Below, one piece after another: positions 12,674 through 27,758 of a stretch of 64,000 nt of DNA. A program made the translations under genes and the position numbers. Within the stretch, counting starts at the first letter, position 1; every line of letters starts with the position of its first letter. The notes beneath the pieces are model-generated. The model made no database searches and was not told the origin of the DNA. It saw only the letters and a list, made by a program, of their open reading frames with translations. The DNA comes from Tetradesmus obliquus. Taxonomy: Eukaryota > Chlorophyta > Chlorophyceae > Sphaeropleales > Scenedesmaceae. The stretch spans positions 2,728,001-2,792,000 of the forward strand of contig CP126199.1 of NCBI GenBank assembly GCA_030272155.1, given 5' to 3'.

Positions 12674-13531
12674 GAACACCTGCAGGAGAACAACACAGTG
12701 ACCAGTCAGCACAGTGAAGTGCACGGCACAGCCAGCAGCATACACAGCTGCAGCAGCTTCTGTGCTCTATGCTCTTGCGTAGGCCAGCAGTATACATGTG
12801 GTTTAAGTGGATATGCGAGGCTGCAGGCAGAAGCTGCATGTTGTAGCCAGTTGGGCAGTGATCAAGCTTGCCTGCTGCTGGGTGGTGTGCACAGTGTGAA
12901 GCTGCTCAGCCAAAAACGTGATGACACACAGACGCAGCAACGGCTGTTCAGACATCAGTTTTTCCTTCTGTGCAAAGAAACTATAAACTTTCGTTGAACA
13001 AGCGCAGGCACACCTGTTCTGCTACTGCTCGATGCACATCCGGCACGATCTGGACTGCCTGCTGCTGTTGCTGCTGCTGCTCTGTATCCTCCATGCTACT
13101 GGAAACGCATCAAGCGCTGAACTTTCATCCTGGCCTTGCTGGACAGGCCTGAAGGTTACCCTAGACAGCGTTAGCCAGCAGCAAAGCACGGAAATCGATC
13201 ATTTTCAGCAAAATCTTGATCATCCACGTGAGGTGACCAGAAAGCAATGAGCTGGGGGTGTTGCGAAGTGGGGTTTGGGAAGGGGCTCGCGTCACTTGCA
13301 TTTCTGTCTTCCACTGATCCGTACACGACTGCTACGCTATGGCAGTTTCTTTGTATTTTGTCGTAAGCAGCTTATCACGTGCACCTATTGAGTCTCACAG
13401 CAAACAGTACCAGGCACTGCAACTGCCTTTGAAGCGTGTTCATCCACACGGACTGTCTGACCCTGATCCCTTGCAGAGAAGTCGAGTAGAGCAGAGATTT
13501 TGGTTTAAACTCTTGTCAGCCACGCAGCAGC
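12674..13531. promoter_or_regulatory. Shared head-to-head promoter region, RAPTOR / proteasome beta1
   Basis: The two start codons face away from each other across about 860 bp. I find no convincing TATA box or long ORF. The interval presumably carries both 5' UTRs and promoters; this is inferred from gene orientation only. Confidence 0.45.
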
Positions 13532-15080
13532 ATGGACCTGAACGCTTTCGGGCGTGGAGCAGCGCAGGCATGCAGCAACAGCAAGATGTCAGATGCTGAG
13601 CCACACACAGGCACAACCATTGTGGCCTGCACATACAACGGTGGCGTAGTGCTTGGAGCAGATGGCCGTGTCAGCACAGGCAACTACGTGTCGAACAGGG
13701 CTAGCAACAAGATCATGCAGTTGACAGACAATGTGTACCTGCTAAGGTCAGGCAGTGCAGCAGACACGCAAGCGATAGGAGACTATGGTGAGAAGCAACA
13801 GCGGAGCAACATACAGCACCATGTTGCTTTGTAACCGTTAGGGCATGTGCGTGGGTGCATCAGCGCATGAGTGCAAAGCTGCTGTCTCTGTTGCATCCTT
13901 GTCTTGTTCCAAACGAGCTGCTTCGTGCATGTCTCATAGTCGCAGCAGGTGTGCTTCTGCCACTTCAAATCATCATCACAGCTGTTTCAGCAGATTGATT
14001 GCAGGAGATTGCTGCGCCTGCCATGCCGCCTTGACATACAGCTGGCTGCATACATGCATGCCACGCTGCACATGCGCATGCATGCGTGCAAGCTGCTGCG
14101 GCTTCTGTTCCTTTACTTTTGTTTCTGCCGCTGCTGCTGCTGCTGCTGCTGCTGCAGTACGTTACTTTTCAGAGCAGCTTGCAGGCGAGCTTGGAGAAGA
14201 CCCCTCAGTGCAGACCATCGCCAACCTAGTTGGCACGGTGAGTGTGTTTTGGCAGGCGCTGCGTAGCGTCAAGCAGCATCACTAGTGTTGGCAGCACCAG
14301 CGGCGCGTGTGCATGCGGCATGGTGCCAGCGCTGCTTTTGGTATGAACACAAGCAATGGCGAGATGAAAGTTACCAGCTTATAAGTTTGTTGACTGTTCC
14401 TAGCTATGATGTGGCCACAGTTGGCAACGGCTCCCAGGGAAAATTGTGACACACTGCGGACACCCCGATAGCAGCACAGCTGCAACTGTGTGTAGCCAAT
14501 GCGTTACAGCTGCAAAGGAGTTTGCTGTGGTGGATTGTGAGCGTCTTCAAATGCGATACTTAATCAGCAGCAAGCTGGTAGCTACAGCACTGCTCATGTT
14601 GCGGTTGCTGCTGTGCCTGCATGCGCTCCTGTGCCTGCAGATGAACTACAACAATAAGAACATGCTGATGGGAGCGCTGCTGGTAGCAGGCTTCGACAAG
14701 CACAGCGGCGGCCAGGTGTGTTGCTGTGGCGTGCTACCCCAGCAGTCAGCACTGTCGAGTCACAGCAGCAGCCAGCAGCAGTGGCAGGTGCTTTTCAAGT
14801 CTGCATGTGTCTGCATGCGGCCGCCGCGGCAGAGCCATCGCGGCTCTACAGCCGCGCTTGTCTAAGCTGCTGTAATGGTTGTTTTAGTTGTTGTTTTGGG
14901 TTTGTCACCAAGTGCAGTGTTATTGCTTGGCTGTTGCACGGCTCTGTATGCATGGCTTCCACAGAAAGAAAATATGTTGCAAAATATACTGCTCCTTGAT
15001 TCTTCCACTCGTTTGTGAATGCACAGTTGCGCACCTCAGAGCAATGCTGGACCAGAAGACCCTCACTCGTGTGTGTTGCG

Positions 15081-15140
<60 letters not shown>

Positions 15141-15911
15141 AGGTGTTTGGCGTCCCCATCGGCGGCACCATCGTGCCGGAGAAGTGGGCCATTGATGGCT
15201 CAGGCAGCACCTACATTTGGGGCTACATGGACAGCGCGTGGAAGTGAGTGACAGCAAGCATTGCAGCGAGGGCAGCGACAGCAGCGAACAAGCAGCGCAA
15301 TTTCGCCTTGTTCAGAAAGCTGCGATGCCAGAGCGCACATGTTACTACTTTCATACCTCTGTTTTCTTTGCGGGATTGTGCACCTCCCCATGCATACGCC
15401 CTGTCGCAAGCGATGAAAAAACCGCAGTTTGTCGCAGCTGCTCAGGCAGCAGTAATCCCGCCGCCGGATTACACCCATGCCGTCATCCCCTGTCACTGCA
15501 GGCCTGACATGACGCGTGAGGAGGCGGAGGGCTTTGTAACGGAGGCGCTGGCGCTGGCCATGGCGCGTGACGCGTCATCGGGTGGCGTCATCCGCACAGT
15601 GACGCTGGACAAGGACGGCGCGACCATGAGGTGGGCGGGCTGCTGCTGCTGCTGCTGCTGTGAAAGGACGAATTGCACAGCTCCTGGGTTTCGAAAAACA
15701 AAGAAAGTGCATAACTGCACGGCTTCAAGCAATGCCCTTGCTGTTCGGCAGGGGACACTGATAGCATGCTGGCTGCAGTTTCGCTGCAATGCACAGATCA
15801 AGCCCATCGCAACCGCGCAGCTCTGCGCGGCGCAGCGCCTGCACATGTTGTTTAGGTGTGTTGTTTTCACTGTGTGTCACTGTAGAGTGCTGCATGCTCA
15901 CTGACATGCTG

Positions 15912-15942
<31 letters not shown>

Positions 15943-16042
15943 CAGGTACGTTGGCGGCAACGAGGTGCCGCTGTTCCATGAGGAGCTGCAGCCGCCAGCA
16001 GCAGCAGCAGCAGCAGGCACCGCCAGCATGGTGGTGGGCTGA
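13532..16042 (+). CDS. PBA1: 20S proteasome subunit beta type 1 (caspase-like catalytic subunit)
   Basis: This is a catalytic beta subunit of the 20S core particle, the N-terminal Thr hydrolase with caspase-like activity. Six exons: 13532-13787, 14158-14237, 14641-14715, 15143-15243, 15502-15630, 15946-16042 (245 codons plus stop). The propeptide ends before [19 protein letters not shown], so the first Thr of GTTIV is the predicted nucleophile. RSGSAADTQ and the late [13 protein letters not shown] are typical of beta1. Length matches the family. The C-terminal tail is Ala/Gly-rich. An internal Met (MSDAEPH) at about 13586 could be an alternative start with a shorter propeptide. Several acceptors are preceded by (CTG)n. 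Confidence 0.95.
15083..15139 (+). repeat. (CTG)19 before the proteasome exon 4 acceptor
   Basis: Nineteen uninterrupted CTG units run straight into the CAG of the 3' splice site of exon 4, in place of a normal polypyrimidine tract. Confidence 0.95.
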
Positions 16043-17223
16043 GGCTGCAGCTGTGTTGCCAGCAGCTGCTGCTGCTGCTGAGCAGGCCGTGCAGTGCTGT
16101 TGATGTGTGGATGCAGGGATCGGACAGGCATATGATCATATGCTGCTTGCTGCATGCTGGTGGCAGCCGCATTAAGACTCTTGGCTGCATGGTGCTGGAT
16201 GGTTGCTGTTGGCGGGTGCTACGTGCAGTCATTGATCGCGATCATAACAGGTTCCCTGCGTGCTGTGGATTGTTGTTGTAGCAGTGCGCTGCAGGCTACT
16301 GTGACACGTAGCTTGGCAATTGCTCTGCACGCGCGTGCAGAGCAAGCGTGCTTTGGCGCTTTGTGGCAGACGCTTGTCCTGGGGTTCACTGCCGGTAACA
16401 GTGTGACTCTGCCAACGTGAACGTCTACAACATAACAACGTGCGACTCATCGCCATGCGTCAGACGATATCTCTAGGGCGACAAGGCAGGATGGGGATAG
16501 ATGTACTTCAATGAAACCACGATGCAGAATGCAGATGCCAGTGTCATGGGATCCTGAGGCCCAACGGCTGCACCAGCAGCACGGCCTGCATGCAGCTGTG
16601 CAGTATGCATGTACAGCACCAGCTGGTACGACTTGCCAGGCTGCAGCCTTGGTACATGACACTCTTCAGTCGGATGCTGCAGCAGCTGCAGCCAGCAGTC
16701 CTTGCCCTCCGGCGGGCTGCTGCTGCTGGCGGGCTGCTGCTGCTGCTGCTGCTGACAGCATTGCGCTGACATGCTGAACTCCGCCGGCAGCAGCCATTCT
16801 CATGACGAACCAGCATGACACCCAAGCTGCAACTGAACGCCATATCGCCAGTACCCTGTGCTGTGTGCAACTGCCACCTGCACAAGTTTGACCCTCTCTC
16901 GCTCACAACGTCTGCCCTATGCGCAAAGACACACGATTTCTGCTACACGCTGCTGCCTCACTCCATCTTCCTGAACCACTTGCACGCAACAGGCTTGCTA
17001 CATTAGCCGCTGATGTCACTGCTGCAGCTGCAAGAAAGCATAAGCATCCTTACTGCTTTGATGATCAGGGACAACCTCAAAATGCAGCTTGCAGCGCCGC
17101 TGCAGCACGTGCTGTGCCAACAGCCGGTTGCTGACTAGCTCAGTGCGCCTTGCCCTGCAGCAGGCCAGTTGCCTGCTGGTCCAATGCTGCTGCTGTTTAC
17201 ACATGCCATACAGAAGCGGCTGC
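16043..17223. other. Tail-to-tail intergenic region with one weak minus ORF
   Basis: This separates the 3' ends of the proteasome and HCF106 genes. A minus-strand frame at 16473-16772 encodes about 99 residues with a Gln/Ser-rich start and a LQPGKSYQLVLYMH segment. It has no recognised family and no intron evidence, so I do not call it a gene. Nothing else is supported. Confidence 0.3.
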
Positions 17224-17297
17224 TCACGCCTGCTGCACATTCTTCCTCCTCGCAAGCTCCGCCTCCAGTTCTGTCAGCGACAGCTTGCTCAAATCCT

Positions 17298-17360
<63 letters not shown>

Positions 17361-18443
17361 TTGATGGCCACAACCAACCAGCCATTGCACTGTGGGCATG
17401 CAGCTGACAGGGTGATACTGTATGTGCAGCTGCCACAAGGGTGTCTGCATGTACACCTGCTTATGTTTAAACCACACTCGCACACTGAATGATGTGATCA
17501 GAGTAAGCACGAATACAGGGGCTGGTTGCTTCACAACTACAAGCACTAAAGTAGCATGCGGCAACATTCTGCTGCCAGCAAGTACCCACCTGCCCCGCTG
17601 GCGCAGCTGCTGCGGCTGCCGGCGGCTGCTGCTCAGGGGCTGCTGCTGCTGCTGCTGCTGCTGCAGCAGCCCCTGCTGCTGGTGCCGCCCCTCCCCAAGC
17701 TGCCTGCTCCGACATTGCACGCTTTAGCTCGATCTCTGGATCCAGCTGCTTGGCAAACTCTTCACTAATCGGCTGCAGGTTGCTGCTGCCGCTGCTGCTG
17801 GCAGCCATGCTGCTGCTGCTGGGTGCGTCGTCGGTGCTGCTGCTGGTGTCTGTGCGGATCGGCTTGGGGGTTGGCCGCATTGTAGCTGCCTGCCTGATCT
17901 CATCGAGACCCAGCTCCTGCAGTCAGTTGTGAAAGCGCGCAGCCACAAGACGGTGAATCACGTCCCCCGTCTTGACTTTTAAGGGACCTACTGAAGCATG
18001 AACAAAAGACGGTGCTTCAGGCAGCACATGCTGTGCGACAACAACCGCCGCATACTAACACACACAGCAGCTACTCACAGCAGCCGTTCCATTGGCAGTT
18101 ACGAGTGCACAGCGCGACCCATGAGATACAGCAGCACGCAGCACCACGCAGGAGCACTGCTTCATTCCAAACACTACGCAATGCCAAGCCTCGCTAGACG
18201 CATGCAGCCACACACTACAGCAGGCTGCCCCTGTACCTGCTCCAGCGTGCCCTTGATCTCCTTGCCCAACAGCGGACAACACCAAACCTTGCGTGTGTCC
18301 AACACTCAGCAACCAGCAGCAACCTATTCCCACCTGCTCCAGCGTGCCCTTGATCTCCTGCGACACCTCCACCACCTCCCGGATGGTGGGCTGGAAGGCA
18401 CGCAGCGTCTGGCCCAGGCTCTTGGCCGCCTGCAGGGGTGCAC

Positions 18444-18500
<57 letters not shown>

Positions 18501-19529
18501 GATATGTGTGAACTGGCCCAGCGTTGATTGCAGCAGGTTGCATGCAAGCAGGCGAGCCACCACCTCCAGTGGACATGTCCCATTGGAATACAAAGGTTTT
18601 TGTGGTACCAGTGCGTGTATTGCAGCTACACCCCTGTAGGAAATACAGGTTGAGGACTGCACGTGCGGTGATCACGCATGTGTCTCCCACATGCAAAGTT
18701 GAGCGCGGCATCTGTACCAACAATGGCGCAGTTGCTGAATGAGGTTCCAATGGCGTGTGCAACACGCTTTGCTCAACACTGCACGCTGCTGATAAATGCC
18801 GCCAAACTGACTTGTGTCGATTGCCACGTATTGCTATTGCAACTGCCTCAGGCGCTATGAGATATATTCGGCAATTGCTCTGCACCACAGCTCACTCACG
18901 TCAGCTAGGCCCTTGGGCCCAAACACTACCAGAGCCACCACTGCCACCAGGATGGCCTCTGGCGCGCCAACACCCAGGAATGAGTGCATCACCGTCTGCA
19001 AGAATAGGCATAAGCAGCAACATGCTTAACACAGATGCATGAATTTGATCGAACCATCACATGAATCTGCCTGCCTGGTCAGTGCAGTGAGCCAGAGGGC
19101 GCAGAAATACAAGGCCATGCCATGCTTGATAGTGCAGCAGATGCAGCTGCTGATGGAACGCTGCATGGTGAAATGCACTGACGGCTTGTGTGAATCCAAA
19201 TAGTCCCAGTATGTCACCTTTTGCCTTGGCTCCGGGTTTGCTGTGCTGGTCAAGACATGGCCTGCAGGACAGCAGCAGCAGCAGCAGCAGCAGGGACCAG
19301 GACACAGTCAGCATGCCTGACCGGCAGCATGCATAGTCGAATTGCTGCTGTGTTACTTACCGTAGCCAATGGGCATCGGACGGATGGATACCAGCTGATT
19401 TTGGCCAGGCATCAATGGGCTAGGTGTGCTCACTCGCCGACGCATCTGACTACGCACAGCCAGCGTAGCGCTGCTGTGTACGTTGCATGTGCAAGACCTT
19501 GATATTTGGGATCGCTGCAGCATCGCCAT
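17224..19529 (-). CDS. HCF106: Thylakoid Tat translocase subunit TatB / HCF106
   Basis: TatB-type component of the chloroplast twin-arginine (delta-pH) pathway, which forms the receptor complex with TatC in the thylakoid membrane. Six exons: 19529-19361, 19261-19218, 18995-18900, 18429-18334, 17916-17590, 17295-17224 (267 codons plus stop). The N-terminus MAMLQRSQISRSCTC is Ser/Arg-rich like a plastid transit peptide. Exon 3 gives the single membrane helix and hinge (FLGVGAPEAILVAVVALVVF then GPKGLAD). Exon 4 is the amphipathic helix (SLGQTLRAFQPTIREVVEV). Exon 5 starts ELGLDEIRQA, then becomes Ser/Ala-rich. The last exon adds DLSKLSLTELEAELARRK, a predicted helix. The first two exons are less certain than the rest. 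Confidence 0.92.
17299..17358 (-). repeat. (CTG)20 (sense) before the HCF106 last exon
   Basis: Twenty CAG units on the plus strand are CTG in the sense of HCF106 and abut the acceptor of its final exon. Confidence 0.95.
18238..18268 (-). repeat. Echo of HCF106 exon 4 3' end
   Basis: About 30 bp copying 18333-18361 (end of exon 4, EIKGTLEQ, plus a GT donor) lies about 95 bp further into the intron. It is the same arrangement as the RAPTOR echoes. Confidence 0.75.
18452..18499 (-). repeat. (CTG)16 (sense) before HCF106 exon 4
   Basis: Sixteen CAG units on the plus strand end about 20 bp before the exon 4 acceptor read on the minus strand. Confidence 0.95.
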
Positions 19530-19978
19530 GTTGGAAGACTGATGCAGACTGTATCGCAGTGGGTGGGCGCACAAGTGAGCAGAGAGATCTCTTCTTCGCC
19601 GGTGCCAGTGTACAGAAAACTTGCAGATTGCAGCGGATAGCTGTGAGGATTAGGTAATTGCGTTGTTCGGACGCATGGTCACTGACATGACAAACTTTGT
19701 CAGACAAAGTGGACAAGTTCCAGGTGGAGGTGTGTGCTGTTGCTGCTCCGCTAATTGCTGCTCTTGCTTAGTCGTTTGCCGCTTACCTGATTCACTAGTT
19801 TAGTTTGTACGTTTCTGCCTGGTGGCACGCTCCTGCACCAGCCACATTTAGCTGCTGCTACTGTCGTTGCTGCTGGTGCTGCCCCCACACCAGCCATTGC
19901 ATCCTTTAGCCGCTCTGTCAGGGCCATTGGCAACAAACCATCTTACAGACCGAACGAAAGCCACGAACGGCTGGCGCA
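19530..19978. promoter_or_regulatory. Divergent promoter region HCF106 / PLA2
   Basis: About 450 bp lie between the two divergent start codons. A minus-strand frame beginning near 19927 (MALTERLKDAMAG) could be an extra upstream exon of HCF106 with a longer transit peptide, but I see no splice evidence that forces it. Confidence 0.4.
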
Positions 19979-20564
19979 GTGTACCAGATGCGGCCACGCC
20001 AAGCAGCTCTGCAGCCGCTGCAGCAGCTGGTGCTGGTTCTGGCGCTGCTATCAGCCTGCACAATACGCTGCAGCAGCGCAGACACAACTGAAACACAGCC
20101 CAACTACGAGTACTCGTCGGTGAGGCACTGCAGCTGCATGTTCCTTGGTATGCCTTGCCAGCAGCTTGAACCACAACAGCCAACTTGCTGTGAAGCCGCG
20201 GCCAGGAAGTAACTGCTGCTGCTGCTGCTGCCTGCCTGCAGTGTTCCAAGCAATGCTTGGAAGCCAACTGCGACACTATAGCCCTGCGATATGGCAAGTA
20301 TTGCGGCGTGGGGCATGGCGGCTGCCCAGGTGAGGCCTTTGGCTGCACTGGCCTTTTGACGAGAGTGCAGTTTGGCAGGTGCTGCAGTCCAGCTGATTGG
20401 CTGCTGCTGGTGGTGCTGCTGCTAGGGCAAGATGTGTGTCTTGCAGCAGATGGCGCCGGCAAGCGCAGTGTTGCGTGAAAGGGAAACAAGGAAGCTGACA
20501 CGCAAATCATTGGAAGCGTGGAGGGTTTGGGTGCAGCCAGCACAGCCTCAACAGTAGTGTGACA

Positions 20565-20605
<41 letters not shown>

Positions 20606-21347
20606 ACCTCTCTCACGTCATTTCACTCCAGGCGAGGAGCCATGTGACGAGGCGGACGCCTGCTGCAAGCAGCATGACGATTGCGTAGGGGAGAAGCACG
20701 TGCTAGACAGCGAGTGCCATGCAGACTTCTTGGCATGCCTGGATCAAGTGATGCTGTCAGGGGGACACGGCTTCTCAAAAGTGGTGAGTTTTTGGTCATT
20801 GATATGGCTGGGATTATAGCAACGTGCGCTGCCAAGGCACGCTTGGTAGAGAGGCTTGCTGCTGTAGCTTGACGCCTGTTGCTGCGTGTGAGTGGCACTG
20901 GCACACCGACAGTGGCACGTGTAAGAGGGCAGGTGTGCGCTGGGGTGCTTATGGCGGCAAACCTGCTGAAACTTGCATGCCCCTGCTGTGCGGCAGTCGC
21001 TGTTATATCTGGTGGTAGTCGGCAGACTTAGCGCCTCACGCTGCAGATGGCGTCCTGCAACATCTCCATCAGATTGCCATCTGCTTTATCAAGCAAGGCG
21101 CAACCCACTGCTGCTGCTGCTGCTGCTGTGCATTTCTTAGTGTCCCTACTCAATGGTGATTCCCACCATGAAGAACGGCATTGAGATGACAATGATGTTT
21201 GGGGACCTGTTCAATGGCCTGGCAGACAGCAACGAGCTAGGGTTTGGCGGCGGCGCAGCAGTAGCCGGCGGCAAGCAGCGCAGCAGCGGCGGCAGCAGCA
21301 AGCGCCGCAGGCCGAGTAACGCAGCCAAGCGCAGGGCACGGGCTTGA
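19979..21347 (+). CDS. Secretory phospholipase A2, plant type
   Basis: Small Ca-dependent secreted enzyme that hydrolyses the sn-2 acyl bond of phospholipids. Four exons: 19979-20119, 20242-20329, 20632-20783, 21141-21347 (195 codons plus stop). Exon 1 encodes a hydrophobic signal peptide (LQQLVLVLALLSACTI). Exon 2 carries the Ca-binding loop region YGKYCGVGHGGCPG. Exon 3 begins EEPCDEADACCKQHDDCV, containing the catalytic His-Asp pair and the paired cysteines of plant sPLA2. The C-terminus is unusual: a Gly/Ser linker, then a basic tail (SSKRRRPSNAAKRRARA). The start could also be the Met nine bases later. PLA2 is secreted or luminal; substrate is not deducible. Confidence 0.9.
20568..20603 (+). 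repeat. (CTG)12 in PLA2 intron 2
   Basis: Twelve CTG units, sense orientation, about 28 bp upstream of the exon 3 acceptor. Confidence 0.95.
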
Positions 21348-24222
<2,875 letters not shown>

Positions 24223-24518
24223 TTACATGCCGAGGTGGAACATAGTGAACAGCTGGCCGCCAGTGCAGCCGCCAAACGCAATGGTGCCGTTGTATGCACT
24301 ACCACCAGCCAACAGCTGGCCACCAGTTGCGCAGCCGGAGGGCTTTGAAGGGTTGCAGTTAAGCTTGCCAGGAGCCACATTGCCACCAGAAAAGGCGCTG
24401 CAGGCTGCGTACACGTGCACGTCACCAGCAGTGAACTTGGAGCTGGTGCTCATTGTGATCTCGTAGACCAGCGAGGTGGCGGTGAGGGTGACCTTGATGT
24501 TGCCGCCGTACTTGTTCT

Positions 24519-24551
<33 letters not shown>

Positions 24552-26703
24552 GTGCAAGATGTGAATGAGTGCAACCGACTTGCTAGTTTCTTGCATGCGC
24601 CAGATAGTAATGACAAAGCTGACCAGCCAAGTCCTGCCTGCCCTCAACACAGTCAAGACAGTGCACAAAAAAAGTCACGCATCAAACAGAGGATGAAGGG
24701 CGTGCACATGGCAGTCACCTTCTATGGATTTGTCACCAACCCAGCTTCATATGTTTTTCAACACTCGCTGCACCTGAAGTACAGCAGTGCAGCTGCAGCG
24801 GAGTCTCTGAGGCCGTGCATGATCGCCTTCCGGTATATAAAGGAGGCACTTCATGAGGCGGCTGGCCTCCTTCGGCACAAGGCTATTTAGGCGTAAAGGC
24901 GCAGCCTAAAATTCACTGAGCAGGTGCCTCACCTGGCCGCAGAACATGTAGCCGTTCTGCACCACCATGCCGGTTGTAGGCACATTCCACAGCTGCTCCC
25001 AGCCCCACCTGAAAGCAGAGAAGCACACAATGTGTTATGTTACGTTGTATTGTGTTACATGCTCCCCTCAACAAGAGGTGGGAACTCCAATCAGGAGTCA
25101 AACCATTGCACAGTCGTTGCAGTCAGCAGTTAGCTGCCATAGCATGGCTAGTGACAAGTGTTTGGCACAGGCGCCAGTCCAGGCATGCATTTGACCAGGC
25201 AGCTTGGTCCTGAAACAGCACAGCAGTGCTTGGCTGAATCAGGCTCGCAACGGTGCAGGCTGGCATCGCATGCACCGAAGGATGACCAAGAAACTTCGCG
25301 CAGCAAGCTGGCAGGCCAGGCATTTTGCGCGCGCTGTTAGCTGGCAGCAGCAGGCAATGCACGATGGCTGCCAAGCACACAACGCTTGTGCACATGGTGT
25401 GTGCTCTTTGCATAAAATCAGCAATCCTCTCACCTGTCGCTTGTGAGCGTGATGAAGGGCGCAACAGCATTGGCATTCAGGGAGAACGCTCCAGAGGTCA
25501 GCACATTGCCAAAAGTGATATCATTCATCTGGTTGGAACGGAAGGAGGCTGATGTCACGGCCACGGTGCTCAGGTCGGTGCTGCCGACATAGGTGGGGCC
25601 AAACCAGCCAAAGCAAGTCTGCAGCAGCAGCAGTGTGTTTGTTTGTAAAGACAGTGCATGATGTCAGCAATTAGCAGGGCATGCTATCACCAGTACAAGA
25701 ACAGCTGTTCAAGTACAGCCAGTATGCATGGAGGCTTTTGCGCCGGCACATGACTAGTGTCCGCTAACTTCTCTGGTGTTTAACAACTGTAACAACCTAG
25801 ACGCTGTTGGCCGTATTGAGAGAGCATAGTCACATGTGGGTCCTGGCACCATCTGTTGTCGCGTGTTGTGCAAGCACATGCTGCAAGCTGCAGGGCGAGC
25901 CTGACATTGGCTCCCCAACGGGCGAGGTTACTTGTGTGTACCTGTCACCGGCTAGTACCACTGCCGCTGGCGCTAGCCTGAAAGTTACCGTTACCGTTAC
26001 CGCCCGATACCGGCTGCCGCCGCCGCCATGAGTTACTGTTACCAGCCATTACTGGCACTGCCTGGTAACAGCTTCATCCCGTCAATCAGCACGCAGATTC
26101 GGACGAAAAATGAAATACCTGGTACGGAATCATTGTGCAGCAATCGCTCTCATGTAGCGTCACGAGCAGCCTTATTCCAAGCTCTGTACACCACAAGGCA
26201 CTGGCACGAGGATTTCTCATCTTGTTGGCTGAGCCCCTTACAGCGCAGGGCTCGTTGCAAGCTGGCGCTAGCCTGGTACTAACGCAGCAAAGATAAATGT
26301 GAATATTTTTTCAAAATTGATTTTTGTTCAATCGTTTGTTGTAAAAAATTGAATAAGAGAATTTTTGAAAAACAGGAAATTTCGAATGGGAAATAAAAAA
26401 TAAAATAAAATAAAATAAAATAAAATAAAATAAAATAAAATAAAATAAAATAAAATAAAAAATTCTCAAAAACACTAATTTTTTTATTTTTGGCATCAAT
26501 AATGAGAAAATGTGACTTGCCTCGCCCTTGACGTCAACTGGAGGTGGCGTGGGTGTGCAGGTGGAGGGCACAGGGTAGAAGTCAAGGCTGGGCCCGCCAA
26601 TGGGTCCGTTGTCGGGACATGCGGGGTTGCGGCATGCTGGGCAGCAGCCATAGGTGGCGCAGATGTAGTCCTGGGGGTTGGTGGTCGTCTGTTGCAAGAG
26701 AAA

Positions 26704-26736
<33 letters not shown>

Positions 26737-27758
26737 CCGGTAGGCAGGCAGGCAGCAGAAATGTACATAAGAACTGACCAGTACAGGTGCGGCAAGCACA
26801 ATGTCCGCCATTGGCAACCTCAGCAGGGCACAGGCAGCTTGAGCCTTGCAAGAAGTATGCAGAAGTCAACGCACCAGTGTATACACTAATGCACAGCCTG
26901 TATACATATATATGTAGCACACACACATGCCTAGCCCGCACATGCAGCAAATTCCTTTGGATATAAGCCAGCTTCAAGCGAAGTTCAGCGCACCTGGGGA
27001 GCGTAGGTCAGGCCCTGGTCATTGGAGGCAACCTGGACGGTGCAGTTCTCTATACCAACACCATAGCAGTACTGGATACTGCAGCGTCACAGCAACAGCA
27101 CAGCAGCACAGCAGCACAGCAGCTGTCAGCATCAGCAGACCCTGCATGTATAATGGCTCAAAGACGCAGTGCCTTGTGCTGGAGGTGTAGCAATGAATCA
27201 ATTATCAACAAAACTGACAATATCTTGTCAATTCTTTAGAGATGGATCTGGGGCATCGCAGACAGGAGGCACGTATGAACGCACGCGATTATGAATTTGC
27301 ACCAACATCCTGCAGCAGCCCACCTGTTCTCTTGGCCCTTGAGGAAGGATGCGAGTCCATCGCTGTTGGTGGTGGTGCTGATGCCTCCTTGGCCGTCCAG
27401 GGGGTCCACGCAGCCAGTGATACGCACAGTAGCATTGGCCACAGCACTGCACAGCAGTTAAAGCACAGGTTCCACAGGTTCAAAGCTGGTTCAGGACACG
27501 ACAGGAGCAGAAGCCAGTCCTGATTATGAATGCATATGCCAGCTGAGCTGACATGCGGTCCGCATGGGCCCCAGCAGCGGTGAGCTGCTGCATGCAGTCT
27601 TGCTAAACCATGCACTGTTGCCATCTTGGTGAACAGTCCACTCACTTTCCGGCGCAGTCGTAGACCCTTGCCAGCAAAGTGAGGTCATTTGCTGCCACCA
27701 GGCTGCATCCCAGGCACAGCGCAGCGGCCAGGGCGGCCAGGCGCATGGAGGTCTTCAT
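24223..27758 (-). CDS. Secreted Cys-rich protein of unknown function, copy 1 (intact)
   Basis: I do not recognise the family. Seven exons: 27758-27646, 27446-27324, 27078-26994, 26688-26521, 25618-25434, 25008-24933, 24516-24223 (347 codons plus stop). A clear signal peptide (MRLAALAAALCLGCSLVAA) precedes a beta-rich segment with NATVRITGCVD and GISTTTNSDGLASF, which reads like a transthyretin/carboxypeptidase-regulatory Ig-like fold. A Cys/Pro-rich middle (CATYGCCPACRNPACPDN) follows, then a WGWEQLWN segment. The C-terminal domain GGNIKVTLTATSLVYEITM...FTAGDVHVYAAC recalls beta-domains of secreted adhesion or matrix proteins; this is inference. Exon 4 uses a GC donor (GAG/GCAAGT). A role in cell wall or matrix is plausible but unproven. 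Confidence 0.8.
26290..26515. repeat. AT-rich island with (TAAAA)n
   Basis: About 225 bp of strongly AT-rich sequence inside the intron between exons 4 and 5 of copy 1, with roughly thirteen pentanucleotide TAAAA units at 26397-26460 flanked by related inverted GAGAATTTTT segments. Composition is unlike the rest of the window, suggesting an inserted element or its tail. Confidence 0.75.
26703..26755. repeat. AGGC tetranucleotide array
   Basis: Eleven or so GGCA/AGGC units just upstream (in gene sense) of the copy 1 exon 4 acceptor; read on the minus strand they are CTGC repeats, again serving as the pyrimidine-containing tract. Confidence 0.9.
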
